Part shown: positions 1 to 5,923 of the stretch, one piece after another | Numbering within the stretch: position 1 is the stretch's first letter | Layout of the letters: every line of letters starts with the position of its first letter | Assembly (NCBI GenBank): GCA_024408745.1 | Contig: JAKSUS010000065.1 | Span: 1 to 6,790, forward strand | Direction of reading: 5' to 3' | DNA: 6,790 nt | DNA from: Candidatus Gastranaerophilales bacterium | GTDB taxonomy: Bacteria; Cyanobacteriota; Vampirovibrionia; Gastranaerophilales; JAILCC01 | The notes under the pieces: model-generated | What the model was told of the DNA's origin: nothing | Database searches by the model: none | Seen by the model: only the letters and a program-made list of their open reading frames with translations | Made by a program: the position numbers and the translations under genes

Positions 1-2
1 TA

Positions 3-2243
3 ATGATTTCTGTTAACACCAACATAACCTCGCTGGTTGTTCAAAACCATTTTACGCTTGCGAATAATTGTATACAGACTTCGCTTGAACGTCTTTCTAC
101 GGGTTTTAAAATCAACCGTGCTGCGGATGATGCGGCGAACCTTTCCGTTTCTAAAAATATGGAATGTCAAATTTCGGGTTCAAAAGTTGCTCTTGATAAC
201 GCTCAACAGGCAATAAATCTTGTTCAAACTGCAGATAGTGCAATGGGTGAAATGCAGGATATTGCGCAACGTATCAGGGAATTAGCACTCCAATCTGCTA
301 ACGGCACTTATTCCGATAAAGAAAGAGCAATGATTCAGCAGGAAGTTTCTTCCCTTGTTGATGAGATTTATAAACAGAGAAATAACGCAAAGTTTAATGA
401 GATATATATATTCGGTGAACAGGAATTACCGCCCTCACATTCAGAGATGCTGAATCAAGTTCAGCATGACGTAAGTGGGGCAAACGGAACACCATCAGTG
501 TCAAACGAAAACGTGCCTGTAAGCAATAATGGAACGCCGACCGTGTCGGCACGTCATCCTGAACTTGTTTCAGGATCTCAAACACCCGAAGGCGTTAATG
601 CAGAGCCGACCGTGTCGGCTTTTGACCCGACGCACATCTACAAAACCGATGCAGAGGCGATAGCAGCAGGGTATAGCGCCGACCACCTTATCCATAACGA
701 ACAAGAGTTACAAAATATTATTAATACTCAGAAGAAACATCATACTGATAGATATGCAGACTTTGACTACCTCGAAGGTAAGTATTGCCTGATGGGGGAT
801 ATAGATTTCTCTAAAATATCAGGTTGGGGTAATATGGCTTTAGGCGCTTTTGATGAGGATAAGTGGCGTACTGTTGCAACGGGTGATTTTAACGGTAACG
901 GTTATACTATTTCTAATCTTACCATTAATGATTCTGTTAATTCCGATGCTCACGGGTTATTTTATCAGGTTACCGGTTCTGTTGAAAATCTTAATATAGA
1001 AAATGTTAATATTGTTAGTAATAAAGATTATATAGGTGCGTTGGCAGGAAATATGTATGATAGTTCTTCTACCATTACTAACTGCTCAGCCTCAGGAAGT
1101 GTTACGGGAAATAATTACACAGGCGGGCTCGTTGGGTATTCGGATGGTTCTATCACAAACTCATCAGCCTCAGGAAGTGTTACGGGCGGAAATTATTTCA
1201 CATATTTCACAGGCGGGCTCGTTGGGGGTGCGAGTGGTTCTATCACAAACTCATCAGCCTCAGGAAGTGTTACGGGAAATTCTTCCACAGGCGGGCTCGT
1301 TGGGTATGCATATGGTGGAAAAATTGATAAAAGTTATGCAACAGGTATCGTAAAAGGTACTGATCAAGTTGGAGGATTAGTAGGTTGTAATGGTAATACT
1401 GGTGCTGAAATAAAAGGATCTGAAATAATTAACTGTTATTCACTATCTGAAGTTATTGGCAATAATGATACGGGTGGTGTAATAGGTATAAATTATGGTG
1501 GTAAAATTGAAAAAACTTATGCAAATGGAGCTTTAACCGCCTCAGGAAATAATATTGGAAGTTTCGTAGGAAATAATGCATATAATAGTGATACGGGTAT
1601 AGGTGTAATAAGTAATTGTTATTCAAATAATACAATTAACTTCTATGGAAAAAATGACAATGATAGAGGTTGTATTATTGAAGATTGTCATTCCATAAAT
1701 TCACAAGACGGTGTAACAGGGCATGAACCTGAATGGTTTGAAAATGGGGAAAATCTAACATTCTTAGGTGATAAATTTAATACAAATGTTATCCCACCTG
1801 ATTTAGTTGATAACCCTCGACCAGTTCCACCACCACCACCTCCTCCTCCGACAGGCGAAGGCATACAGTTCCAAATCGGAGCAAACAGTGGTGAAGAAAA
1901 TACGCTCAAAATCGATACAAGTTTTAGTCTGAACGGGTTTGATGCAGACGTAACAACACGCGAAAAAGCAAACGAAACAATCGACAAAGTTGATGCGCTA
2001 ATAAGCGAATTTTCAATAAGACGCTCAGGCTACGGCGCCGTCCAAAACAGATTAGAAAGTGTAATGGATTCTCTGACAACAAAGACGAACAATTTAAGTG
2101 CATCACATTCAACGATAGTTGACACGGACTTTGCGGCAGAGAGCGCAAACTTAGTCAAAGCGCAAATCTTACAGAACGCCACGGCCGCTCTCCTCGCCCA
2201 AGCCAACAGCGCACCGAGCATAGCGTTGAGGTTGCTTGAATAA
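3..2243 (+). CDS. Flagellin with a GLUG beta-solenoid replacing the hypervariable region
   Basis: Flagellin forms the flagellar filament after export through the flagellar type III apparatus. Residues 1-140 match the N-terminal D0/D1 helices: start MISVNTN, LSTGFKIN at 31-38, AADDAANL at 40-47, QRIRELALQSANGT from 89. Residues 618-746 match the C-terminal D1/D0 part (QIGANSG, GAVQNRLE, DTDFAAES, AQILQNATAALLAQANS). The middle is not flagellin. Residues 145-206 translate palindromic DNA repeats. From about 260 there is a GLUG-type lead-in (DFNGNGYTISNLTI, 295-308), then seven glycine-rich repeats starting near 345, 374, 404, 430, 457, 491 and 519 (TGGLVGY, SASGSVTG). Residues 609-616 are eight prolines before the C-terminal domain. 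At 746 residues it is much longer than common flagellins of about 270-500. It has nine cysteines, unusual for flagellin. The start is fixed by the family N-terminus; upstream DNA is outside the window. Being flagellin-like is near certain; displaying an adhesin-like solenoid on the filament is inference. Confidence 0.93.
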   Translation: MISVNTNITSLVVQNHFTLANNCIQTSLERLSTGFKINRAADDAANLSVSKNMECQISGSKVALDNAQQAINLVQTADSAMGEMQDIAQRIRELALQSANGTYSDKERAMIQQEVSSLVDEIYKQRNNAKFNEIYIFGEQELPPSHSEMLNQVQHDVSGANGTPSVSNENVPVSNNGTPTVSARHPELVSGSQTPEGVNAEPTVSAFDPTHIYKTDAEAIAAGYSADHLIHNEQELQNIINTQKKHHTDRYADFDYLEGKYCLMGDIDFSKISGWGNMALGAFDEDKWRTVATGDFNGNGYTISNLTINDSVNSDAHGLFYQVTGSVENLNIENVNIVSNKDYIGALAGNMYDSSSTITNCSASGSVTGNNYTGGLVGYSDGSITNSSASGSVTGGNYFTYFTGGLVGGASGSITNSSASGSVTGNSSTGGLVGYAYGGKIDKSYATGIVKGTDQVGGLVGCNGNTGAEIKGSEIINCYSLSEVIGNNDTGGVIGINYGGKIEKTYANGALTASGNNIGSFVGNNAYNSDTGIGVISNCYSNNTINFYGKNDNDRGCIIEDCHSINSQDGVTGHEPEWFENGENLTFLGDKFNTNVIPPDLVDNPRPVPPPPPPPPTGEGIQFQIGANSGEENTLKIDTSFSLNGFDADVTTREKANETIDKVDALISEFSIRRSGYGAVQNRLESVMDSLTTKTNNLSASHSTIVDTDFAAESANLVKAQILQNATAALLAQANSAPSIALRLLE
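483..505 (+). repeat. Degenerate copy of the NGTPxVS repeat unit
   Basis: This stretch aligns without gaps to 528-550 at 16 of 23 positions and encodes NGTPSVS, against NGTPTVS in the later copy. The two are 45 nt apart, exactly 15 codons. It has lost the perfect palindrome (no GCCGAC/GTCGGC stem), so it looks like a decayed copy of the unit. Together with the copy ending at 619 it gives the linker three related peptides (NGTPSVS, NGTPTVSA, EPTVSA). Confidence 0.5.
536..550. repeat. 15-nt palindrome GCCGACCGTGTCGGC, copy 1
   Basis: A perfect 6-bp inverted repeat (GCCGAC/GTCGGC) around a CGT loop, lying in the flagellin reading frame and encoding part of PTVSA. It directly abuts the right arm of the REP-like element. 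The upstream flank GCAATAA-GGAA (523-534) is also shared with the copy beyond the flagellin stop, so the repeated unit is about 29-30 nt long. Confidence 0.85.
605..619. repeat. 15-nt palindrome GCCGACCGTGTCGGC, copy 2
   Basis: Identical to copy 1 over all 15 nt and 69 nt (23 codons) downstream, so the right REP-like arm is flanked by direct copies of the palindrome. A604 and T620 extend the stem to 7 bp, and three more T follow (621-623). On the mRNA strand this resembles a short intrinsic terminator, though the T run is very short. It encodes EPTVSA. Confidence 0.85.
1086..1304 (+). repeat. In-frame direct DNA repeats within the GLUG region
   Basis: Three copies of a 23-nt block (1086-1108, 1164-1186, 1254-1276; encoding SASGSVTG) alternate with three copies of the 19-nt block containing AGGCGGGCTCGTTGGG (1118-1136, 1208-1226, 1286-1304; encoding TGGLVG). 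A longer identical block of 42 nt occurs at 1145-1186 and 1235-1276. The periods are 78 and 90 nt, that is 26 and 30 codons, so unequal exchange between copies keeps the frame. The other four GLUG repeats of the protein have diverged in DNA, so these units were duplicated or homogenised recently. Confidence 0.9.
1827..1850 (+). other. Eight-proline run at the solenoid/flagellin junction
   Basis: Four CCA, three CCT and one CCG codon encode residues 609-616, shortly after DNPRPV and just before the flagellin C-terminal domain (TGEGIQFQIG). Such runs commonly serve as stiff linkers between domains. Uninterrupted prolines stall ribosomes and usually need elongation factor EF-P. The near-identical codons suggest expansion by slippage. 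Confidence 0.8.
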
Positions 2244-2275
2244 GGCAGTAAGAGTAGGCGGAGCCGTACCCGCAG

Positions 2276-2305
2276 GCAATAACGGAAAAACCGACCGTGT
2301 CGGCA
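2276..2305. repeat. Third copy of the palindromic repeat, outside the flagellin frame
   Basis: This aligns to 523-551 inside the flagellin gene: GCAATAA, one changed base, GGAA, then CCGACCGTGTCGGCA, with one extra base in the spacer. The shared flank shows that the repeat is longer than the bare palindrome. The single-nucleotide length difference would break the frame in a coding copy but is harmless here, beyond the stop codon. Confidence 0.8.
2286..2304 (-). terminator. Probable intrinsic terminator of the TPR gene, formed by the palindrome
   Basis: Read on the minus strand, CCGAC-ACG-GTCGG is followed at once by TTTTT (complement of 2286-2290), 24 nt beyond the TPR stop codon. A G-U pair can extend the 5-bp GC-rich stem to 6 bp. 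The stem is short, so termination may be partial. On the plus strand the hairpin is followed by A residues and would not end flagellin transcription. Confidence 0.5.
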
Positions 2306-2327
2306 AAAAATTGCACCCTACAAAAAC

Positions 2328-4319
2328 TTAAACTCTGCTTTTCAATAAAGAAATACGCCTTTGAATAGTTGTTTTTAATGATTCATTATCCGTTATGGAA
2401 ACAAACTTGTTATATTGATTAATTGCTTCGCCATAGTTTTTTTCTTTTTCGGCAATAATTCCCAAACCGTAATATGCCATCGCAAACTTACTGTCCAAAC
2501 TTATTATTTTATTATATGCTGCTTTTGCTTCCGCAACTTTATTCATATCATATAAAGTAACCGCTTTATTATGAAGTGCTGACAAGCTATTTGCATCATA
2601 TTTCAAGGCCGAATTATAACAAGCTAGCGCTTTATCGTTTTCCAAATCGTCTTTATACATATTACCCAATTTAATATTGGCATTTATTAGAGTGTTATCA
2701 GTTTCAACTGCGGTTTTGTAAGATTTGAAAGCTTCATCATGCATATTTAATTTTGTGTAAACATCTCCTAAACCCTCATGTGCTCTTGCGTTTTTAGAAT
2801 TAATTTCCAACGCTTTTTTATAAGCGCTGATTGCTTCTTCGGTTTTGTTTAAAGCAAGCAACGAATTACCGTAAGCAACAAAATCTGTATCATTTTTTGC
2901 ATTAAAAGAAATTGATTTTTCATATAATTCAAGACTCTTTTGATGATTACCGGTTTTTTGATAACAATAAGCAAGTCCCGAATAAGCAGCGGTATTTTTG
3001 GAATTATAAGTTAATGCTTTTTCGTAATTGTTAATTGCCGAGTTATATTCGTTTTTATCTAATAAAGAATCTGCATAATTTGTATAACACGTTGCAAGTT
3101 CTTTTTTTGTTTCCGCAGTATTCTTTAACTCTAAAGATTTCTCAAACGAACTTATTGCCTGCGCATATTTTTTCTCATTTGTATAAGATAAACCTGCGTT
3201 GAACAATACATCAGCATTATTCTCTGTTTTGCCGATAATTTTGTCATAGATATCATTAGCCGCTTTGTAATTTTTATTTAATTGATAAGCCGTAGCTAAT
3301 TGTAATTTTATATCAGTATCATCAGGTTTGATTTTTAAAGCTTTTTGTAAATTAGCAATAGCTAAATCATAATTGCCTTTTTTCTGTTGAATTAAACCTA
3401 AGTTATAATAAGCGGTTTCACTATTTGGATATTTTTCAAGATATTTATTGTATTGAATAATAGCTTCGTCAACTTTACCATCATCATTAAGAAGTTTTGC
3501 ATAATCAAGTCTCAAATGTTCAAAATCATCACCTAATACAAATGCTCTTTCTAAACATGCCAAAGCTGATTTTTTATTCTGCGGAGTAACATTCATATAC
3601 GCAATTCCTAAATTTGCATACGCATCAGCATTATTCGGATTTAATTTTATTTCCTGCTTATAACCTTCTATCGCATTTTTATAATCGCCTTTTTTTAGCA
3701 AAGCAAAAGCAAAAAGATTATAATCCGTAAAAGCTTTCGGGTTTTTCTTAAATAGAATTTTGTATTCCTCAACTGCATTTACATAATCTTCTTTTGTGAA
3801 ATACAAATTCGCTAAATTTTTATGCGCTTCCACATAATCGGGATATATCTGCAAAAACTCTTTATAATAAGTTATCGCATCATCTTTTTTATCAAGCATT
3901 AACAAGGCATTGGCAATATTTAATAAGTTATATTTGTAATTCGGTGCAATTTTATAAGATTGCTGATAAGCCTCTAAAGCACCTTTATAATCTCTGTTTT
4001 GCATTAAAATATTACCGATACTCACATAAGTAAAGGCATCATCCGGTTTTAACGAAGCAGCTTTCTTATAAGTTTCAACAGCCTTTTTCCAATCCCTTAA
4101 ATCATTATAAATTCCTGCAAGTTTAACATATAACATTGCATCGTTCGGCGAAGAACTTATTGCTTTATTGAGTTCTTCAATAGCTTTATCAAATTGTTTG
4201 GTAGTTAAATAATAATTTGCACTTAAATAATATTGATAAGCAGCCGGAGTCATTGCCTGAACGCCTCCTGACAATAACAACATTGATATTATTAGTGCTA
4301 ATGCTGATTTTTTTAACAT
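2328..4319 (-). CDS. Exported TPR-repeat protein (about 18 TPRs)
   Basis: This 663-residue protein begins with a Sec signal peptide: MLKK, a hydrophobic stretch at about 6-16, and a likely cleavage after VQA (residue 22). There is no lipobox cysteine. From residue 28 to about 646 it is almost continuous 34-residue tetratricopeptide repeats; I count about 18, with small insertions in repeats 7, 8 and 12. Typical units are AYYNLGLIQQKKGNYDLAI and AYANLGIAYMN, often ending in NPNN or KPDD. A basic 17-residue tail closes the protein. TPRs form a helical solenoid that binds proteins or peptides; no catalytic domain or transmembrane segment beyond the signal peptide is visible. It is therefore probably a periplasmic or outer-surface scaffold; its partner is unknown. 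The start is supported by the signal peptide. No good Shine-Dalgarno lies close to the ATG; the nearest AGGA is about 20 nt upstream. Confidence 0.92.
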   Translation of the reverse strand: MLKKSALALIISMLLLSGGVQAMTPAAYQYYLSANYYLTTKQFDKAIEELNKAISSSPNDAMLYVKLAGIYNDLRDWKKAVETYKKAASLKPDDAFTYVSIGNILMQNRDYKGALEAYQQSYKIAPNYKYNLLNIANALLMLDKKDDAITYYKEFLQIYPDYVEAHKNLANLYFTKEDYVNAVEEYKILFKKNPKAFTDYNLFAFALLKKGDYKNAIEGYKQEIKLNPNNADAYANLGIAYMNVTPQNKKSALACLERAFVLGDDFEHLRLDYAKLLNDDGKVDEAIIQYNKYLEKYPNSETAYYNLGLIQQKKGNYDLAIANLQKALKIKPDDTDIKLQLATAYQLNKNYKAANDIYDKIIGKTENNADVLFNAGLSYTNEKKYAQAISSFEKSLELKNTAETKKELATCYTNYADSLLDKNEYNSAINNYEKALTYNSKNTAAYSGLAYCYQKTGNHQKSLELYEKSISFNAKNDTDFVAYGNSLLALNKTEEAISAYKKALEINSKNARAHEGLGDVYTKLNMHDEAFKSYKTAVETDNTLINANIKLGNMYKDDLENDKALACYNSALKYDANSLSALHNKAVTLYDMNKVAEAKAAYNKIISLDSKFAMAYYGLGIIAEKEKNYGEAINQYNKFVSITDNESLKTTIQRRISLLKSRV

Positions 4320-4349
4320 AATATTATTTCAACAACTATTCCTGATAAT

Positions 4350-4378
4350 ATTATCGCTTTAAAAATACAGGCGGTCAA
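4350..4378 (-). promoter_or_regulatory. Sigma70-type promoter of the TPR gene
   Basis: On the minus strand there is TTGACC (complement of 4373-4378), a 17-nt spacer, and GATAAT (complement of 4350-4355). Each hexamer matches the consensus at five of six positions. Transcription would begin near 4342, leaving a leader of about 23 nt. The -10 box lies within the perfect 12-nt palindrome GATAATATTATC (4344-4355), which could be chance in AT-rich DNA or a small operator. Confidence 0.65.
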
Positions 4379-4400
4379 GTCATGGTCTGTTACTCATTCC

Positions 4401-4439
4401 TAAAAGAAAAAGAACCAAAAGAAAATTTTGGCTCTTTTT
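4401..4439 (-). terminator. Intrinsic terminator of gltX
   Basis: On the minus strand AAAAAGAGCCAAAA (complement of 4426-4439) pairs with TTTTGGTTCTTTTT (complement of 4407-4420): 14 bp with one G-U wobble, a 5-nt loop, and a T-rich run continuing to 4401. It begins 19 nt beyond the gltX stop codon. On the plus strand the wobble becomes an A-C mismatch, so the structure favours minus-strand transcripts. It separates gltX from the TPR gene. Confidence 0.8.
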
Positions 4440-4458
4440 TCATAATTATTATTAAAAA

Positions 4459-5889
4459 TTAAAGTGCTTTGTTAATTCTGTGCAAAACTCTGTCTTTTCC
4501 TAAAATAGTAAATACAGCAGAAAGTTCAGAACCTCTTAATCTTCCTGTTAAAGCTGCTCTGATTATCCACATAACAGTTTTCGGTTTAACATTTTCAAAT
4601 GATTTTCTGAATGCCATTAATTTTTCAACCAAACCGTCATGATCAGAGAAATCAAAAGAATTAACCAAATCTATTGATTTTGTTAGAACTTCTTTTGCTT
4701 CAGGTAAATTAAGAATATCCTGCGCTTCAACATTATAAGTAACATCTTCGCCAAAATAATATTCAACCGCGTCTGTAATTTCACTTAAAACCGTAATCGG
4801 TTCTTTTACTGATGCAACGATTTCTTCAAGTTTTTCCTGAGAATATTCAGAAGTATCATATTTTTCCATATACTTCATAGCACGTCTTGTTAATTCCGAA
4901 TTATCCATACTTCTAATATATTGACCGTTCATCCAGTTTAATTTATCAAATTCAAAAACTGAGTTACTTGGAGAAATACTTTCTAATGAAAAATCACTTA
5001 TAATATTTTCGAGTTTTTTAATTTCAACACTGTCTGAAGGTGTCCAACCCAACAAAGCAACGAAATTAACAAACGCTTCAGGTAAATAACCCTGCTCAAT
5101 AAAATCACTTACTGCCGTTGCACCATGTCTTTTTGAAAGTTTAGTTCTGTCCGGCGCTAAAATCATACCGACGTGAGCAAATTCCGGAACCTTTGCACCT
5201 AATGCTTCATAAATTGCAATTTGTTTAGGGGTATTTGAAATATGGTCTTCACCTCTGATGATGTGAGTCATTGCCATTTGCATATCGTCAATAACAACCG
5301 CAAAGTTATAAGTAGGAGTTCCGTTTGATTTCATAATAACGAAATCACCCATTAAACTTGTATCAAATTCAAGGTCGCCCTTAATAACATCATGGAATTT
5401 CATAATTTTTGAAGGCATTTTAAATCTGATAGCAGGTTTTCTTCCTTCTCTTTTGAATTTTGCTTTATCTTCTTCGCTTAAATCTCTGCATCTTCCGGAA
5501 TAAATATGAGGTCTTTTTTCGTTAATGCAGGTTTGTTTTTCTTCTTCAAGTTCATCCTGCGTACAATAACATTCGTACGCAAAACCTTTATCCATAAGTT
5601 CTTTTGCATATTTTTGATAAACATCGAATTTTTCTGATTGTGTATAAGGAGCGTAAGGACCGCCAACGTCAGGACCTTCGTCCCAATTTAATCCCATAGC
5701 TTTTAATGAATCAAAAATATTTTTAATATATGCTTCGCTTGAACGCTCTTTATCAGTATCTTCAACTCTTAAAATAAATTTTCCGCCTGTTTTTTTAGCG
5801 AATAAATAATTAAATAATGCAGTTCTTGCAGTACCTACGTGCAAATTTCCGCTTGGACTCGGAGCAATTCTGACTCTGACTTCTCCCAT
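4459..5889 (-). CDS. gltX: Glutamyl-tRNA synthetase (GluRS)
   Basis: Charges tRNA-Glu with glutamate using ATP, in the cytoplasm; in many bacteria lacking GlnRS the same enzyme also mischarges tRNA-Gln for the amidotransferase route. It is a class I synthetase. The HIGH-type motif is HVGT at 17-20 within RIAPSPSGNLHVGTARTA, HIIRGEDHISNTPKQ begins at 209, and the KMSKS-type loop is KLSKR at 250-254. A zinc site of the E. coli GluRS type appears intact: C107-x-C109 with Y130-x3-C134. The C-terminal third is the helical anticodon-binding region. Length 476 is normal. The start is supported by AGAAAGG 8 nt upstream and by MGEVRVRIAPSP matching the family N-terminus. The N-terminal half resembles cyanobacterial GluRS in memory, an unverified impression. 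It is flanked by a possible promoter and a terminator, so it is probably transcribed alone. Confidence 0.97.
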   Translation of the reverse strand: MGEVRVRIAPSPSGNLHVGTARTALFNYLFAKKTGGKFILRVEDTDKERSSEAYIKNIFDSLKAMGLNWDEGPDVGGPYAPYTQSEKFDVYQKYAKELMDKGFAYECYCTQDELEEEKQTCINEKRPHIYSGRCRDLSEEDKAKFKREGRKPAIRFKMPSKIMKFHDVIKGDLEFDTSLMGDFVIMKSNGTPTYNFAVVIDDMQMAMTHIIRGEDHISNTPKQIAIYEALGAKVPEFAHVGMILAPDRTKLSKRHGATAVSDFIEQGYLPEAFVNFVALLGWTPSDSVEIKKLENIISDFSLESISPSNSVFEFDKLNWMNGQYIRSMDNSELTRRAMKYMEKYDTSEYSQEKLEEIVASVKEPITVLSEITDAVEYYFGEDVTYNVEAQDILNLPEAKEVLTKSIDLVNSFDFSDHDGLVEKLMAFRKSFENVKPKTVMWIIRAALTGRLRGSELSAVFTILGKDRVLHRINKAL

Positions 5890-5897
5890 TGTTTTCG

Positions 5898-5904
5898 CCT
5901 TTCT
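5898..5904 (-). promoter_or_regulatory. Shine-Dalgarno sequence of gltX
   Basis: AGAAAGG on the minus strand, with 8 nt between it and the ATG at 5889. This is a normal spacing and confirms the chosen start. Confidence 0.75.
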
Positions 5905-5923
5905 ATATTTAGTTAATTACAAA

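Larger units (their letters stand above)
443..580. repeat. REP/BIME-like pair of inverted hairpins inside the flagellin gene
   Basis: Two hairpins lie in inverted orientation. The left arm has stem ATGCTGAA (447-454) and TTCAGCAT (460-467), with a 5-nt loop. The right arm has stem ATCCTGAA (556-563) and TTCAGGAT (569-576), also with a 5-nt loop. Both stems are perfect 8 bp. The left arm (444-472) matches the reverse complement of the right arm (551-579) at 26 of 29 positions. Two of the three differences form a compensatory C-G/G-C swap within the stem, and the third is in the loop. Both arms are read in frame, giving SEMLNQVQHDV and RHPELVSGS. From memory, closely similar palindromes and the peptide HPELVSGS recur in many unrelated bacterial genomes; I cannot check this here. 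The two-arm layout is that of REP/BIME elements, which are normally intergenic. Confidence 0.8.
2244..2327. other. Convergent intergenic region between the flagellin and TPR genes
   Basis: This 84-nt gap separates two gene ends facing each other. The part next to the flagellin stop (about 2244-2275) is richer in G and C than the TPR gene beyond it. I found no convincing plus-strand terminator for the flagellin gene: the GCGG/CCGC pair at 2258-2273 has only a 4-bp stem and no T run. The only clear structure is the palindrome at 2291-2304. Confidence 0.6.

Noticed and set aside
394..585. A minus-strand frame containing ILKQVQDDV-type peptide
   Set aside because: It is the antisense reading of the two REP-like arms. 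It has no other coding support and lies wholly within the flagellin gene.
441..620. An insertion sequence or MITE with target-site duplication in the flagellin gene
   Set aside because: The two palindromes at 536-550 and 605-619 flank only the right arm as direct copies. I found no clear short target duplication around the whole 441-620 segment, so a REP-like repeat cluster describes it better.
1086..1304. Spaced repeats that might be a CRISPR array
   Set aside because: The repeats alternate in two types, are in frame, encode a known repeat motif, and the spacers are similar in sequence rather than unique.
1036..1353. An overlapping plus-strand frame with repeated QPQEVLRE-like peptides
   Set aside because: It is the out-of-frame reading of the GLUG DNA repeats; the flagellin frame across the same bases has a recognisable fold and conserved flanks.
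1688..1987. A minus-strand frame with a run of glycines
   Set aside because: The glycines are the complement of the eight-proline run; there is no family match and no start signal.
2258..2273. GCGG/CCGC inverted repeat as terminator of the flagellin gene
   Set aside because: The stem is only 4 bp with an 8-nt loop, and no T run follows on the plus strand.
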